NCBI RefSeq assembly: GCF_003344045.1
Contig: NZ_QFWX01000005.1
Location: forward strand, 248,001 to 312,000
Direction: 5' to 3'
From: Marinobacter vulgaris
GTDB lineage: Bacteria; Pseudomonadota; Gammaproteobacteria; Pseudomonadales; Oleiphilaceae
Length of the DNA stretch: 64,000 nucleotides
The position numbers were made by a program, and so were the translations under genes. Position 1 is the first letter of the stretch. Every line of letters starts with the position of its first letter. Below the pieces are notes generated by a model. The model saw only the letters and a program-made list of their open reading frames with translations. It was not told where the DNA came from and ran no database searches. Positions 30,974 to 39,169 of the stretch are shown here, piece by piece.

Positions 30974-31810
30974 TCCCTGACCAACCGGTGCCTCGACTCG
31001 CGTCAGGGTCACCGGGTCTAACCGGTAGAACCCCCGTAATACCTTGTATACCTCTGGTTGCTCTGCCTTGAGATGGTCGGGCTGCTGGAAGAAGGCTTCT
31101 GTCAGTACGGCAAAGAACTCGGCGGGCTCGGTGGCGCCGTAAGGGTCCAGCCAGGGCTTGCGGTGGTGGCGGAGCGAGTGCCGCAGATTCTCATAGGCCC
31201 GGGTCATGGTTTCCTGCCAGTGGCGGGCCTGCTCGCCGCTCAGAGGAGGCGAGCCATCGGCAGTGCCGTCCAGGTAATCCAGCTGATGGGCAAATTCGTG
31301 GAGGATGACATTATGCTGCCCGGCAGGATTGACCGCACCTTCCTCACATTGTGCCCACGCCAGCACTACCTGGCCGTGGCTTGAGGCTTCGCCGGAGCGT
31401 ATCTGGTTGCTCTCGCTGACCACGATTCCGTCGCTCTCGATATCCCTGACATGATAGGCGTCCGGATACACCAGAATGCTGTTTACCTCGTCGAAGTCGG
31501 AGAAGTTGCGGGCAATGATGAGCAGGCAGGCGTGCCCTGCGATGGTAAGGCGCACGGTGTCGTCCACTTCAAACCCATCGCAGCCGTAAAAGGATTTTTC
31601 CGCCAGGAAAAGCTGTATGTGCTGTTCAAGCCGCTGTCTCAATTCCGGAGTTAGCCTGTCATAGACGGGTAACCGGGACTGGAGTATTTCCCGCCAATAG
31701 GTCGGGAAGGGCTGTTGCAGTTGCCGCTCCCGCCGCCAGCCCCGGTAGAAAAACAGGTAGAAAACCGAGAACCCGATAACAGCCAGCATGCAGAGGGTGT
31801 AGATCAGCAT
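30968..31810 (-). CDS. mtfA: MtfA-like zinc metallopeptidase (M90 family)
   Basis: A 280-residue protein. One N-terminal membrane segment (residues 2-22) precedes the cytosolic domain with the zinc-binding motif HEFAHQLD and a downstream glutamate region (EPAEFFAVLTEAFF), matching MtfA/M90 peptidases. In E. coli, MtfA binds the glucose regulator Mlc and has aminopeptidase activity. Here the extra membrane anchor suggests an envelope-associated form. GGAG lies 8 nt before the ATG. Its 3' end overlaps the channel gene by 6 nt. Confidence 0.85.
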   Translation of the reverse strand: MLIYTLCMLAVIGFSVFYLFFYRGWRRERQLQQPFPTYWREILQSRLPVYDRLTPELRQRLEQHIQLFLAEKSFYGCDGFEVDDTVRLTIAGHACLLIIARNFSDFDEVNSILVYPDAYHVRDIESDGIVVSESNQIRSGEASSHGQVVLAWAQCEEGAVNPAGQHNVILHEFAHQLDYLDGTADGSPPLSGEQARHWQETMTRAYENLRHSLRHHRKPWLDPYGATEPAEFFAVLTEAFFQQPDHLKAEQPEVYKVLRGFYRLDPVTLTRVEAPVGQGL

Positions 31811-32011
31811 TGGTGGGGCTCCGGCTGCATAGGGTTGGTGGGCTGACAGTGTAATTCGTATCCGCAGCCGTCACCAGGCTCCGCATTGCCAGCAACCGCA
31901 AGCCGCAAGAAATTGGTGCGGGGATTTCGGTTTGAAAGCAAGCAGGTCTGCGATGCTATGCTTAACCTTGACTGGCGTCGTCCATTAACCAAAACGTCTT
32001 TAAGGCAAGTC

Positions 32012-32473
32012 ATGGAAACTGAAATTGCCCCTCTGGATATGCTACTCCGTCTCTCTGTTGCAGCAGGCCTGGCGCTGTTTCTGGGACTGGAGCGGGAACT
32101 GCGTGGCAAGCCCGCCGGATTGCGCTCCCACATGCTGGTATCACTGGGCTCCGCAACCTTCATTATGATTGGTATGAGTGTGCTGTTTGCGACGGCAGAG
32201 GGTGACCCTTCTGCCCGCATAGATCCGACCCGTGTGGTTCAGGGTGTGGTTGGCGGCATCGGTTTTCTCGGTGCCGGAAGTATTATTCGCAGTGGCGGGC
32301 AGATTCAGGGTATTACCACGGGTGCCTCGATATGGCTTGCAGGGGCAATCGGGGTTTCTGCCGGTATTAACAATTTCTACCTGGCAGGGATGGTGACCGG
32401 TCTGGCGCTGGTGATCATGGTAATGCTTGGCCACTTCGAGCGGGAGTGGGTGTCCACCGAGCAGGATCGGTGA
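32012..32473 (+). CDS. MgtC/SapB family membrane protein
   Basis: A 153-residue protein with about four to five membrane helices and the MgtC signature: LFLGLERELRGKPAGLRSHM near the N-terminus, then VVGGIGFLGAGSII. The ATG at 32012 (METEIAPLD) follows AAGGCAAGTC and gives the usual N-terminus; the longer frame upstream is not supported. MgtC-type proteins modulate Mg2+ adaptation and ATP synthase activity in some pathogens, but this short form lacks the C-terminal ACT-like domain, so its role is uncertain. Confidence 0.85.
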   Translation: METEIAPLDMLLRLSVAAGLALFLGLERELRGKPAGLRSHMLVSLGSATFIMIGMSVLFATAEGDPSARIDPTRVVQGVVGGIGFLGAGSIIRSGGQIQGITTGASIWLAGAIGVSAGINNFYLAGMVTGLALVIMVMLGHFEREWVSTEQDR

Positions 32474-32500
32474 ATCTTTAACACAGACCAGGAGGTTTTT

Positions 32501-33172
32501 ATGTCAGATAACAGAACCGTTGTGATTACCGGCGCCAATCGTGGCATCGGTCTTGAGCTTGCCCGTCATTACGCTGGTGAGGGCTGTAACGTGATTGGCG
32601 TATGCCGGGAAGCCTCTGCAGAGCTGCAGGCGGTGGCTGCCAGGATCATTGACGGCGTGGATGTAACCACCGACAGCGGCATCGGCAAACTGACGGGCGA
32701 GTTGAAGGGGCAAGTAATCGAGCTGCTGATCAACAACGCCGGCCTGCTGCAGGATGAAAAGCTGGGCAGCATCGATTTCGACTCTATCCGTACCCAGATG
32801 GAAGTCAATGCCTACGCACCGCTGCGTGTGGCGGAAGCCCTGGCGCCGCAGATCCCCGCGGGAGGCAGGATAGCCAATATTACCAGCCGCATGGGCTCCA
32901 TTGCCGATAATGATTCCGGCGGTCGTTACGGCTACCGCGCGTCCAAGGCGGCACTGAACGCCTTTGGCAAGTCCCTGGCCATGGATCTTAAACCGGAGGG
33001 GATTGCGGTCGCCCAGCTTCATCCCGGCTATGTCCAGACTCGCATGGTGAATTTTGGCGGGCTGATCAGTCCCGAGGAGTCGGCGAAGGGACTCGCGGCA
33101 AGGATTGAGGGGCTGAATCTGGAGAACACCGGTTCATTCTGGCACAGCAATGGTGAAGAGTTGCCCTGGTGA
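32501..33172 (+). CDS. Short-chain dehydrogenase/reductase (C-factor-like)
   Basis: A 223-residue classical SDR. The cofactor loop TGANRGIG is at residues 10-17, NNAG is in the middle, and the catalytic Y-x3-K is YRASKAA with an upstream Ser in NITSRMGS. It closely resembles SDRs annotated as C-factor or sepiapterin-reductase-like. The substrate is unknown. AGGAGGTTTTT precedes the ATG. It lies 27 nt after the mgtC-like gene and may share its transcript. Confidence 0.88.
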   Translation: MSDNRTVVITGANRGIGLELARHYAGEGCNVIGVCREASAELQAVAARIIDGVDVTTDSGIGKLTGELKGQVIELLINNAGLLQDEKLGSIDFDSIRTQMEVNAYAPLRVAEALAPQIPAGGRIANITSRMGSIADNDSGGRYGYRASKAALNAFGKSLAMDLKPEGIAVAQLHPGYVQTRMVNFGGLISPEESAKGLAARIEGLNLENTGSFWHSNGEELPW

Positions 33173-33269
33173 CCATAGAGTCATCGTGAGTCTTTCTTTC
33201 AGTAATTTACAGGTATCCAATCCTCTTCTATTCTCAAGAATGTATACCAACTACCTGGAGACTAGTCTG

Positions 33270-33464
33270 ATGAGTAAAGCGCTGAATGGAAAGTTCACTT
33301 CAAAAGACCAGGCCAAGAACGTCTGGGACGACCTGGTCGGATCGGGAATTCCCCAGGAAAATATTTATATAGACCACGACGAGCAGGTCATCAGGGTCAT
33401 GTTGCCGGCGGAAGAACGCAGAGAGATAGAGGAAATCTTCGACCGCCACGAGGTGACTTATTAG
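33270..33464 (+). CDS. Small hypothetical protein (64 aa)
   Basis: The start at 33270 (MSKALNGKFTSKDQAKNVWD) is chosen for GGAG upstream and for a compact domain. The residues QAKNVWDDLVGSGIPQENIY followed by ERREIEEIFDRHEV look like an alternating helix/strand fold similar to ferredoxin-like small proteins that modulate stress or membrane proteins. I do not assign a family. It ends 30 nt before a strong bidirectional terminator shared with the converging uspA gene. Confidence 0.65.
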   Translation: MSKALNGKFTSKDQAKNVWDDLVGSGIPQENIYIDHDEQVIRVMLPAEERREIEEIFDRHEVTY

Positions 33465-33494
33465 GCGCTACCATCATGGCCAGTAGGATGTGCT

Positions 33495-33520
33495 AAAAAG
33501 GCAGCGGAGGCTGCCTTTTT
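33495..33520. terminator. Bidirectional rho-independent terminator
   Basis: AAAAAGGCAGC (33495-33505), loop GGAG, GCTGCCTTTTT (33510-33520): a perfect 11-bp stem with A and T runs on both sides, placed between convergent genes, so it can stop transcription from either direction. Confidence 0.92.
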
Positions 33521-33536
33521 CACTTCTGAATCGCCT

Positions 33537-33956
33537 TCAGCGAACAATAAAGACAGAGATGTCGCTGTGCTTGACGATATCCGCGCCATTGGAGTGAATG
33601 AAGTGCAGTTTATCGCCGATGCCGGGAGCATGGGAGGCCATGACAACCAGGTCCGCCCCGGAATCCTTGATCACCTTGAGGAGTTTTTTGTCGAGCTCAA
33701 CAGCGGTGTCGGCAGATTTTATGACTTGGCTCTCTGTTTCCACCCCATGAGACTGACTCTGCTCGGAGGCAAAGTTGGCAAGCTTTTCGGCCAGTTCTTC
33801 AGGGTTATGTGCTGCTTCTGAGGGCGTTGTATTGGTCACGGTCACATAGCTGATCTTGGCCTGATAGTGCTTGGCAATATCAATGGCGGTGTCCAGTGCC
33901 TTTGCTATCTTGTCTTTGTGTGCCAGATCTACCGGCACCAGTATCTTGCTGTACAT
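33537..33956 (-). CDS. Universal stress protein, UspA family (third copy)
   Basis: A 139-residue Usp domain starting MYSKILVPVDLAHKDK, with the start set by GGAGATAATC before the ATG. It differs from the tandem pair near 10 kb: the C-terminal loop is MASHAPGIGDKLHFIHSNGA, without the G-x2-G-x9-G nucleotide motif, so ATP binding is doubtful and it is closer to UspA proper. It converges on the small hypothetical gene, with a shared terminator between. Confidence 0.88.
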   Translation of the reverse strand: MYSKILVPVDLAHKDKIAKALDTAIDIAKHYQAKISYVTVTNTTPSEAAHNPEELAEKLANFASEQSQSHGVETESQVIKSADTAVELDKKLLKVIKDSGADLVVMASHAPGIGDKLHFIHSNGADIVKHSDISVFIVR

Positions 33957-34087
33957 GATTATCTCCAGGTGTGTCCAGAATATGATCAATCCGAACTGAC
34001 TATTCCAGAATCTCAATGCATGGCCAGACTGTCAAAGCCAAAGTACCCGTTATTGATCCAGAACAAAATGGCAAATTACAGGCACAA

Positions 34088-34113
34088 AAAAAGACAGCCG
34101 AAGCTGTCTTTTT
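34088..34113. terminator. Bidirectional rho-independent terminator downstream of csp
   Basis: AAAAAGACAGC (34088-34098), loop CGAA, GCTGTCTTTTT (34103-34113): a perfect 11-bp stem with T-tract on either strand. It ends the cold-shock transcript and lies upstream of the third usp gene, insulating the two. Confidence 0.92.
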
Positions 34114-34132
34114 CAAACGTGCTGGCTGTTAT

Positions 34133-34339
34133 TTAAACAGCAACAACGTTTTCTGCCTGCGGGCCTTTTTGGCCTTCAGTAACGGTGAAGTCGACCTGCT
34201 GGCCTTCAGCCAGAGTCTTGAAACCGCCACCTTGAATTGCGCTGTAGTGAACGAAGACGTCCGGGCCGCTTTCGCGAGTGATAAAGCCGAAACCTTTTGC
34301 TTCGTTGAAAAACTTAACAGTACCGGTAGTTGTAGACAT
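34133..34339 (-). CDS. Cold-shock protein, CspA family
   Basis: A 68-residue OB-fold protein with RNP1 (KGFGFI) and RNP2 (VFVHYSA) motifs, beginning [15 protein letters not shown] second ATG two codons upstream is less typical. Csp proteins bind single-stranded RNA/DNA and act as RNA chaperones. AGGA lies upstream of both ATGs. A terminator follows directly. About 345 nt upstream without another gene leaves room for a long cold-shock-type leader. Confidence 0.95.
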   Translation of the reverse strand: MSTTTGTVKFFNEAKGFGFITRESGPDVFVHYSAIQGGGFKTLAEGQQVDFTVTEGQKGPQAENVVAV

Positions 34340-34684
34340 AATCATAATCCTGAATTCGATAATTTAATGTGCCGTCAGACCATCTGAAATGATGACTGAT
34401 CAGCGTTGTGCGGAAACAAAAAACGCGCGGAATCAAAAACAGGACGGGCAACTACCTAAATCAATCGAGATGCGTCTTATTCGTGAACTGCTGTGCTAAA
34501 TCTTTCCTACGAGAGGCACTGTACTCTTATATTCACGGGGTTGGCAAGTTTATTTTGATAGGCGCCAATGAAAGTGCTCCAGTGCGGGCTGAATCATCCG
34601 GGTAGGGTGGGCAGTTTCATTGCAGCGGGGTAGCAGGGTAGAGTCTGCCTTGGCAACAGGAAAAGCCCACATGGGAGGCAATTG
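34340..34684. other. Intergenic region between csp and the ABM-like gene
   Basis: About 345 nt between divergent genes. It should hold the csp promoter and 5' leader on the minus strand and the promoter of the monooxygenase-like operon on the plus strand. A possible TGACGGCACA block (minus strand, 34368-34377) only loosely recalls a cold box and lies too near the start codon. Short open frames here show no ribosome binding site, and I see no gene. Confidence 0.5.
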
Positions 34685-35011
34685 ATGAAATACATTTTTG
34701 AGGTTCGCGTCCGGGAAGGGCACTCCGCGGAGGAATACGCCGATGCCTGGGTTCGGGCCAGCGAGATTATACAGCAGGCGCCGGGTGCGAGGGGCACGGA
34801 GCTGCACCGGAAGATCGATGACCCCAATGTGTTGATTGCCATTGCCAGCTGGGACAGCAAGGCAGACAGGGACGCGATGGAAGGGCAGCACAACCCGGAG
34901 GTCGCCAGCATCATTCGCAGCGCTGCGCCTTTTTGCGAGATTACGCCGATTGGTGAATTCGAAGATCCAGAATGGGTTGTGATGCCGCCTGGCAAGCGGG
35001 CTGCTGAGTGA
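34685..35011 (+). CDS. Antibiotic biosynthesis monooxygenase (ABM)-like protein
   Basis: A 108-residue dimeric-barrel protein: MKYIFEVRVREGHSAEEYAD at the start, then KIDDPNVLIAIASWDSKADRDAMEG, typical of the ABM/DUF fold. Members include cofactor-free oxygenases, and many have unknown activity. The ATG at 34685 follows GGGAGGCAATTG; a TTG one codon upstream is discounted. Its stop overlaps the GTG of the CPBP protease gene, so the two are coupled. Confidence 0.75.
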   Translation: MKYIFEVRVREGHSAEEYADAWVRASEIIQQAPGARGTELHRKIDDPNVLIAIASWDSKADRDAMEGQHNPEVASIIRSAAPFCEITPIGEFEDPEWVVMPPGKRAAE

Positions 35012-35598
35012 CCAGGGCCGCACAGCGTCCGCAGATTTCGCCAGCTTCGGCATTGCTGTTTCAGGGTGCAATCGGTGTGGTGGGCCTGGCAGCCATCATG
35101 CTGTTCGGAATTCCCGTCAGTTACGACGGACTAAGCCCCGGCATCGCCGTTTTCTGGGGTGTGGCCGGCAGTGTGGCGACCTACGTCGTGATCATGATGC
35201 TTACCCGGCTGCCCGGCTTGCTCACGGATCAGCTGGAAGCCCAGCTGGAGAAACTGCACCGGTTTGCCCGTGACTATTCCTGGCCAGTACTGATTGCCCT
35301 GTCGGCCCTCGCTGGCGCCGGGGAGGAGTTGCTGTTCCGGGGTGCGATACAGGGTTGGCTGGCCCAGCATATGCACGCATCGGTCGCAATCCTGGCCGCC
35401 TCGGTGCTGTTCGGGCTTGTACACTATCTCTCCTTTACCTATTTCATGGTGGCGACCGGGTTGGGTCTGGTGCTGGGTACGGCCTATGCACTGACAGACA
35501 GCCTGGTTCTGGTGATGGTCTGGCACGGCGTATACGACCTGATTGCCCTGTACTGCCTGCGCCGCTTTCCGGGATGGTTTGGAGTGCGCGTTGAATAA
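35008..35598 (+). CDS. CPBP family intramembrane glutamic endopeptidase
   Basis: A 196-residue polytopic membrane protein with the CPBP/Abi signature: EELLFRG (catalytic Glu-Glu and Arg) near residue 111, then GLVHY and the C-terminal WHGVYDL with catalytic His residues. These enzymes process prenylated or other membrane proteins. The GTG start overlaps the previous stop (GTGA), and its own end overlaps the ThpR start, so the cluster is tightly packed. Confidence 0.85.
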   Translation: MTRAAQRPQISPASALLFQGAIGVVGLAAIMLFGIPVSYDGLSPGIAVFWGVAGSVATYVVIMMLTRLPGLLTDQLEAQLEKLHRFARDYSWPVLIALSALAGAGEELLFRGAIQGWLAQHMHASVAILAASVLFGLVHYLSFTYFMVATGLGLVLGTAYALTDSLVLVMVWHGVYDLIALYCLRRFPGWFGVRVE

Positions 35599-36145
35599 GA
35601 CAGCAAAGCTGCGCCTGTTCTTTGGGCTGGAAATTCCGGAGTCAATAAAGCAGCGGTTGTTGTCGATACAGCAGCCCGTGGCCGGTGCGCGCTGGCAGCA
35701 TGCGGATCAGTTGCACCTGACCCTGGCGTTCCTCGGCAGCGTGGAAGCACAACAGCTTTCCGATATTTGCCAGGCCGCGCGGAATCTACCGGTCAAGCCT
35801 TTTGATCTTACCGTGGCAGGGGTCGGTTGTTTTGGCCACCCTGACTGCCCGAAAAATCTTTGGGCGGGGGTGCAGCCGGTGGCGGAACTGGCCCGATTGC
35901 ATGGCGCGCTCAACCAGAGACTGGCAGCGTCCGGATTCGGGCCGGAAAAGCGCAGCTTCAAGCCCCACATCACACTGGCCCGCTTCAAAAAAGCGCCAGG
36001 GTCCGTCGCCGATCTGCTGCGGGACCCTGATACGCTAGTGGCAGGTTCGTTTACGGTGAACCGGATTGCGCTGTTTGAAAGCACTCAGGGCAGGTACGGA
36101 TCCGTCTACCGGGTCCTGGAGTGGTTTCCGCTGATTGCGTCGTGA
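35591..36145 (+). CDS. thpR: RNA 2',3'-cyclic phosphodiesterase (ThpR/LigT)
   Basis: A 184-residue 2H phosphoesterase. Both catalytic H-x-T motifs are present: QLHLTLAFLG near residue 40 and PHITLARF near residue 132, with a symmetric bilobal fold. It opens 2',3'-cyclic phosphates or RNA 2'-5' linkages in vitro. The start is a TTG at 35591, with GGAG 6 nt upstream inside the CPBP gene; the longer frame from 35543 is rejected as it would include unrelated residues. Confidence 0.87.
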   Translation: MNKTAKLRLFFGLEIPESIKQRLLSIQQPVAGARWQHADQLHLTLAFLGSVEAQQLSDICQAARNLPVKPFDLTVAGVGCFGHPDCPKNLWAGVQPVAELARLHGALNQRLAASGFGPEKRSFKPHITLARFKKAPGSVADLLRDPDTLVAGSFTVNRIALFESTQGRYGSVYRVLEWFPLIAS

Positions 36146-36232
36146 CGAGATTTGCCACACCAATGCCGGGAAATTCCGGTAAGATTTCGGGGCATGTCAT
36201 CAATGCCTTTACGAGGACCAGGAGGAGGCCAG

Positions 36233-36670
36233 GTGGAGGAGCACAATAAAAACGAAGTAGAACGAATATTCTCATCGGCACCATTCATTGCCGATCTCGG
36301 CCTCGAGCCGGTTTCCATCGAATCCGGGGAGTGCCGCTCCCGACTGGTGCTTGAGAACAGACATCTGCAGCAGGATGGTTTTGTTCATTTTGGGGTTCAG
36401 GCCTCTGTGGCTGACCACACGGCCGGCGCAGCGGGCGCCTCTATGGCAAAGCCCGGCCAGATCGTGCTGACATCCGATTTCTCGCTGAAGCTGCTGAGAT
36501 CCGCAAAGGGCACGCACCTTGACTGTGTTGCCACGGTGCTCAAGGCCGGCTCTTCCCTGACGGTGGTGGAGTCTGAAGTCTATTGCGGAACCCCTGATGA
36601 CATGCGGCTGGTCTCCAAGGCAACGGTTACACTGGCCATCGTCAGTCCCCGTGAGGTTCCTGTCACCTAG
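36233..36670 (+). CDS. PaaI-type hotdog thioesterase
   Basis: A 145-residue hotdog-fold protein. The helix after DGFVHFGVQASVADHTAGAA contains the Asp/His-type catalytic region of the PaaI family, and the C-terminal strands (VLTSDFSLKLLRSAKG, VESEVYCG) complete the fold. Start GTG at 36233 is chosen because AGGAGGAGG lies 5 nt upstream; ATGs further upstream would put that strong site inside the protein. Substrates of the family are acyl-CoAs. Confidence 0.78.
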   Translation: MEEHNKNEVERIFSSAPFIADLGLEPVSIESGECRSRLVLENRHLQQDGFVHFGVQASVADHTAGAAGASMAKPGQIVLTSDFSLKLLRSAKGTHLDCVATVLKAGSSLTVVESEVYCGTPDDMRLVSKATVTLAIVSPREVPVT

Positions 36671-36690
36671 GGGGTAAACGTCGCTGGCCC

Positions 36691-36712
36691 TATAAATCTG
36701 AGAGGTTTTATA
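36691..36712 (+). promoter_or_regulatory. Hairpin presenting the Shine-Dalgarno in its loop
   Basis: TATAAA (36691-36696) and TTTATA (36707-36712) can pair around a 10-nt loop that contains the GAGAGG ribosome binding site for the GTG at 36714. This AU-only 6-bp stem would sit directly before the start codon and may tune initiation with temperature. Effect not demonstrated. Confidence 0.35.
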
Positions 36713-36713
36713 A

Positions 36714-36992
36714 GTGAAAGATGTCTTGCGTAAGGTATTCTGGCCCGTTCTCGTTTTCTTTGAAAAGGGCGGGAATGCAGAGGGTTATCGTCCGTCCCAC
36801 CGGAAAATACTTCTGGTCGTGGGTTTCCTGTTCCTGGTGCTTTCAGGTGTGTCACTGTTCTTCTCTGTCTTTGCCCAAACATTCAGCGCCATTCTTCCCA
36901 TTGTTCTGTTTTTTGTCATCAGCCTGGTCTGCTTTGTGGTGGGCCTGTTGGGTAGTGACAGTGCCGTGGCCAGGATATGGGGTAGCCGGTAG
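36714..36992 (+). CDS. Small two-helix membrane protein of unknown function
   Basis: A 92-residue protein, GTG start with GAGAGG upstream. A basic N-terminal 30 residues (KGGNAEGYRPSHRK) precede two membrane helices, about residues 31-50 and 56-78, and a short tail. I recognise no named family. It lies 3 nt before the PAS-GGDEF gene, so it is likely co-transcribed with it and might anchor or regulate that enzyme; this is inference. Confidence 0.65.
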   Translation: MKDVLRKVFWPVLVFFEKGGNAEGYRPSHRKILLVVGFLFLVLSGVSLFFSVFAQTFSAILPIVLFFVISLVCFVVGLLGSDSAVARIWGSR

Positions 36993-36995
36993 GCA

Positions 36996-38126
36996 ATGAA
37001 AACCGCAATCCCGCCGGAGAGCTTCATAGACCTGCTGCTGGATGCCGTCTGCGTGGTCGATCGCGATGGCTATGTCCGGTATGTCAGTGCCGCCAGTGAG
37101 CGGGTTTTTGGCTATCAGCCGGAGGAGATGGTTGGTCGGCTTATTCTCGATTTTGTTCATCCGGAAGACAGGGACAAAACCCGGCAGGCGGTGAAGGAGA
37201 TATTGCAGGGCGAGCTGAAACCCAGTTTCGAGAACCGCTATGTTCGCAAGGACGGCTCGGTTGCACAGATCATGTGGTCGGCCCGTTGGTCCGAGGAAGA
37301 GCAGGTCCGGGTAGCGGTAGCACGGGATGTTACCGGACGCAGACGAGCGGAAGCCATGCAGGCGGCCATGTATGCGATTTCAGAAGCAGCGAACAGCTCG
37401 GACAGCCTTTCGACGATGTACCTGCGCATTCACCAGGTGGTGGATGATCTGCTCGCGGCGCTGGGCTCGCCAATCCATGATTGGCAAGGGGTGCCGCTGG
37501 CCTCTTCAGAGGAAGTATTGGGTGCAATCGAGGAGCAAAAGCAGGTTGACGACAGATGTTGTTCAGATCCGGACAGAGAGCTGCTGGAATTTGTCAGGGT
37601 ACAGGTCGCGGCAGCGGTGGATCGCAAGCAAATGCATTCTCAGTTGGAGTTCATGGCCAATTACGATCAGTTGACCGGGCTGCCCAACCGTCGCCTGTTC
37701 ATGGACCGGATTCACAAAGCGCTGGAACGGGCGGCCAGAGACAGGAGTTATCTGGCGGTACTTTATCTGGACCTGAATGATTTCAAGGGGGTCAATGATA
37801 GCTACGGTCACTCGGCCGGTGACGAAGTTCTGCAGACGATGGCTGACCGGCTGGCTCAATGTGTTCGCGCCTCCGACACGGTTGCCCGCCTCGGTGGCGA
37901 TGAGTTCATCGTGCTGCTTTATGCCATCAAACAACCGGACGATGCCTTCAGTGTGGCTGAAAAAGTACGAGCCTCGCTCAGTGAGCCCTATGAGTTGTCC
38001 GCGGCGGATCTGACGTTGATCCCCAGTATCGGCGTTGCCGTTTACCCGCAAAACGGTGAGACCCGTGAAGCACTGATTCGCCATGCAGACATCGACATGT
38101 ACCGGGTAAAAAGGGGGGAGGTGTGA
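36996..38126 (+). CDS. PAS-GGDEF diguanylate cyclase
   Basis: A 376-residue cytosolic sensor. An N-terminal PAS domain (about residues 5-115, SFIDLLLDAVCVVDRDGYVR) is followed by a linker and a C-terminal GGDEF domain from about 220. The active site GGDEF is intact at residues 300-304, and an inhibitory I-site RxxD (RASD) lies five residues upstream, so product feedback by c-di-GMP is expected. There is no EAL domain and no membrane segment. The stop overlaps the GTG of the serine hydrolase gene. Confidence 0.9.
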   Translation: MKTAIPPESFIDLLLDAVCVVDRDGYVRYVSAASERVFGYQPEEMVGRLILDFVHPEDRDKTRQAVKEILQGELKPSFENRYVRKDGSVAQIMWSARWSEEEQVRVAVARDVTGRRRAEAMQAAMYAISEAANSSDSLSTMYLRIHQVVDDLLAALGSPIHDWQGVPLASSEEVLGAIEEQKQVDDRCCSDPDRELLEFVRVQVAAAVDRKQMHSQLEFMANYDQLTGLPNRRLFMDRIHKALERAARDRSYLAVLYLDLNDFKGVNDSYGHSAGDEVLQTMADRLAQCVRASDTVARLGGDEFIVLLYAIKQPDDAFSVAEKVRASLSEPYELSAADLTLIPSIGVAVYPQNGETREALIRHADIDMYRVKRGEV

Positions 38127-39169
38127 CCAGGCTGTTACGTGGCTTGACCACCATTCTGTTGCTGGCACCGTTGATGGTTTTTACCGCAGTTGCCGCAGCG
38201 CAGGAGTCAGCGCCCCTGTTTCCCGGGCTCGCCGATGAAGCGGCCGGGCTTGAACGCCTTCATAGCCTGGTGGTTGCTGTGGACGGCGAACCTGTGTTTT
38301 CCCGGGTCTTCCGTGGGCCAGAGCTTGATGAGCCCGCCAACATCAAATCCCTCTCCAAGACAGTGCTGTCAGCGGTGGTTGGCATCGCCATCGACCGTGG
38401 TGTTTTCGATGGAGTGGATCAGGCCATTGCCGACATACTGGCAGTCCCGGAAAACGCCAGCGACCGGATCAGTGAGGTAACCATTGGCCATTTGCTGTCC
38501 ATGCAGGCCGGCCTTCAGCGAACTTCCGGACGGTTTTACGGTGAGTGGGTCAACAGCGATAACTGGGTGGATTACGCCCTCAGCCGCCGGTTTGTGGCGG
38601 AGCCGGGCGGTGACATGCTTTACTCCACCGGCAGCTACCATCTGCTTTCCGCGGCGCTCACCAAACGCACAGGGCGCAGCACTCTGGACATTACCCGAGA
38701 TTGGCTGGGTGAGCCGCTTGGCATCCGCATCCGTCCCTGGCTGAAGGACCCCCAGGGCATCTATTTCGGTGGCAACGACATGCGCCTGACTCCCATGGCG
38801 CTGCTGAAAATTGGAGAACTCTACCGCAACGACGGAGTGCACGACGGGGAACAGCTGCTCTCAAAAGCATGGATTGATCAGTCCTGGACGCAGCGCGGCA
38901 CCTCCAGCTACACCGACGACCGTTACGGCTATGGCTGGTTTGTGACCGACCTGGGTGGGCACCGTGCTTATTATGGTCGTGGCTACGGCGGGCAGATGCT
39001 TTACGTCTTTCCCGGTCTGGCCATGACCGTGGTGATGACGTCTGACCCACAGCCGCCGGCATCTCCGTCTTTCATGCAGCGTCAGAACGCGCTGCTGGAA
39101 GAATTTGTTATTCCCGCTTTTCCGCTTCCCCCTGTTTCCTCGCCTCAAAACTCTGAAGCTCAACGTTGA
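38123..39169 (+). CDS. Exported serine hydrolase, beta-lactamase class C family
   Basis: A 348-residue protein with a signal peptide (residues 1-28, ending VAAAQ). The nucleophile motif SLSK (S-x-x-K) is in NIKSLSKTVLSA, with a Tyr-Ser pair in LYSTGSYH and a GGGG-like GRGYGGQ region near the C-terminus. Members include esterases, D-amino peptidases and PBPs. It is unlikely to be a clinical-type beta-lactamase; the substrate is unknown. The GTG start overlaps the cyclase stop. Its 3' end overlaps the converging DUF2721 gene by 62 nt. Confidence 0.82.
   Translation: MTRLLRGLTTILLLAPLMVFTAVAAAQESAPLFPGLADEAAGLERLHSLVVAVDGEPVFSRVFRGPELDEPANIKSLSKTVLSAVVGIAIDRGVFDGVDQAIADILAVPENASDRISEVTIGHLLSMQAGLQRTSGRFYGEWVNSDNWVDYALSRRFVAEPGGDMLYSTGSYHLLSAALTKRTGRSTLDITRDWLGEPLGIRIRPWLKDPQGIYFGGNDMRLTPMALLKIGELYRNDGVHDGEQLLSKAWIDQSWTQRGTSSYTDDRYGYGWFVTDLGGHRAYYGRGYGGQMLYVFPGLAMTVVMTSDPQPPASPSFMQRQNALLEEFVIPAFPLPPVSSPQNSEAQR

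Noticed and set aside
34357..34380. Cold-box-like sequence in the csp leader
   Set aside because: The match to a cold box is loose and lies about 30 nt before the start codon, not at the 5' end of a long leader.
34408..34605. 65-codon frame in the csp-ABM intergenic region
   Set aside because: No ribosome binding site, no recognisable protein character, and it occupies a promoter region.
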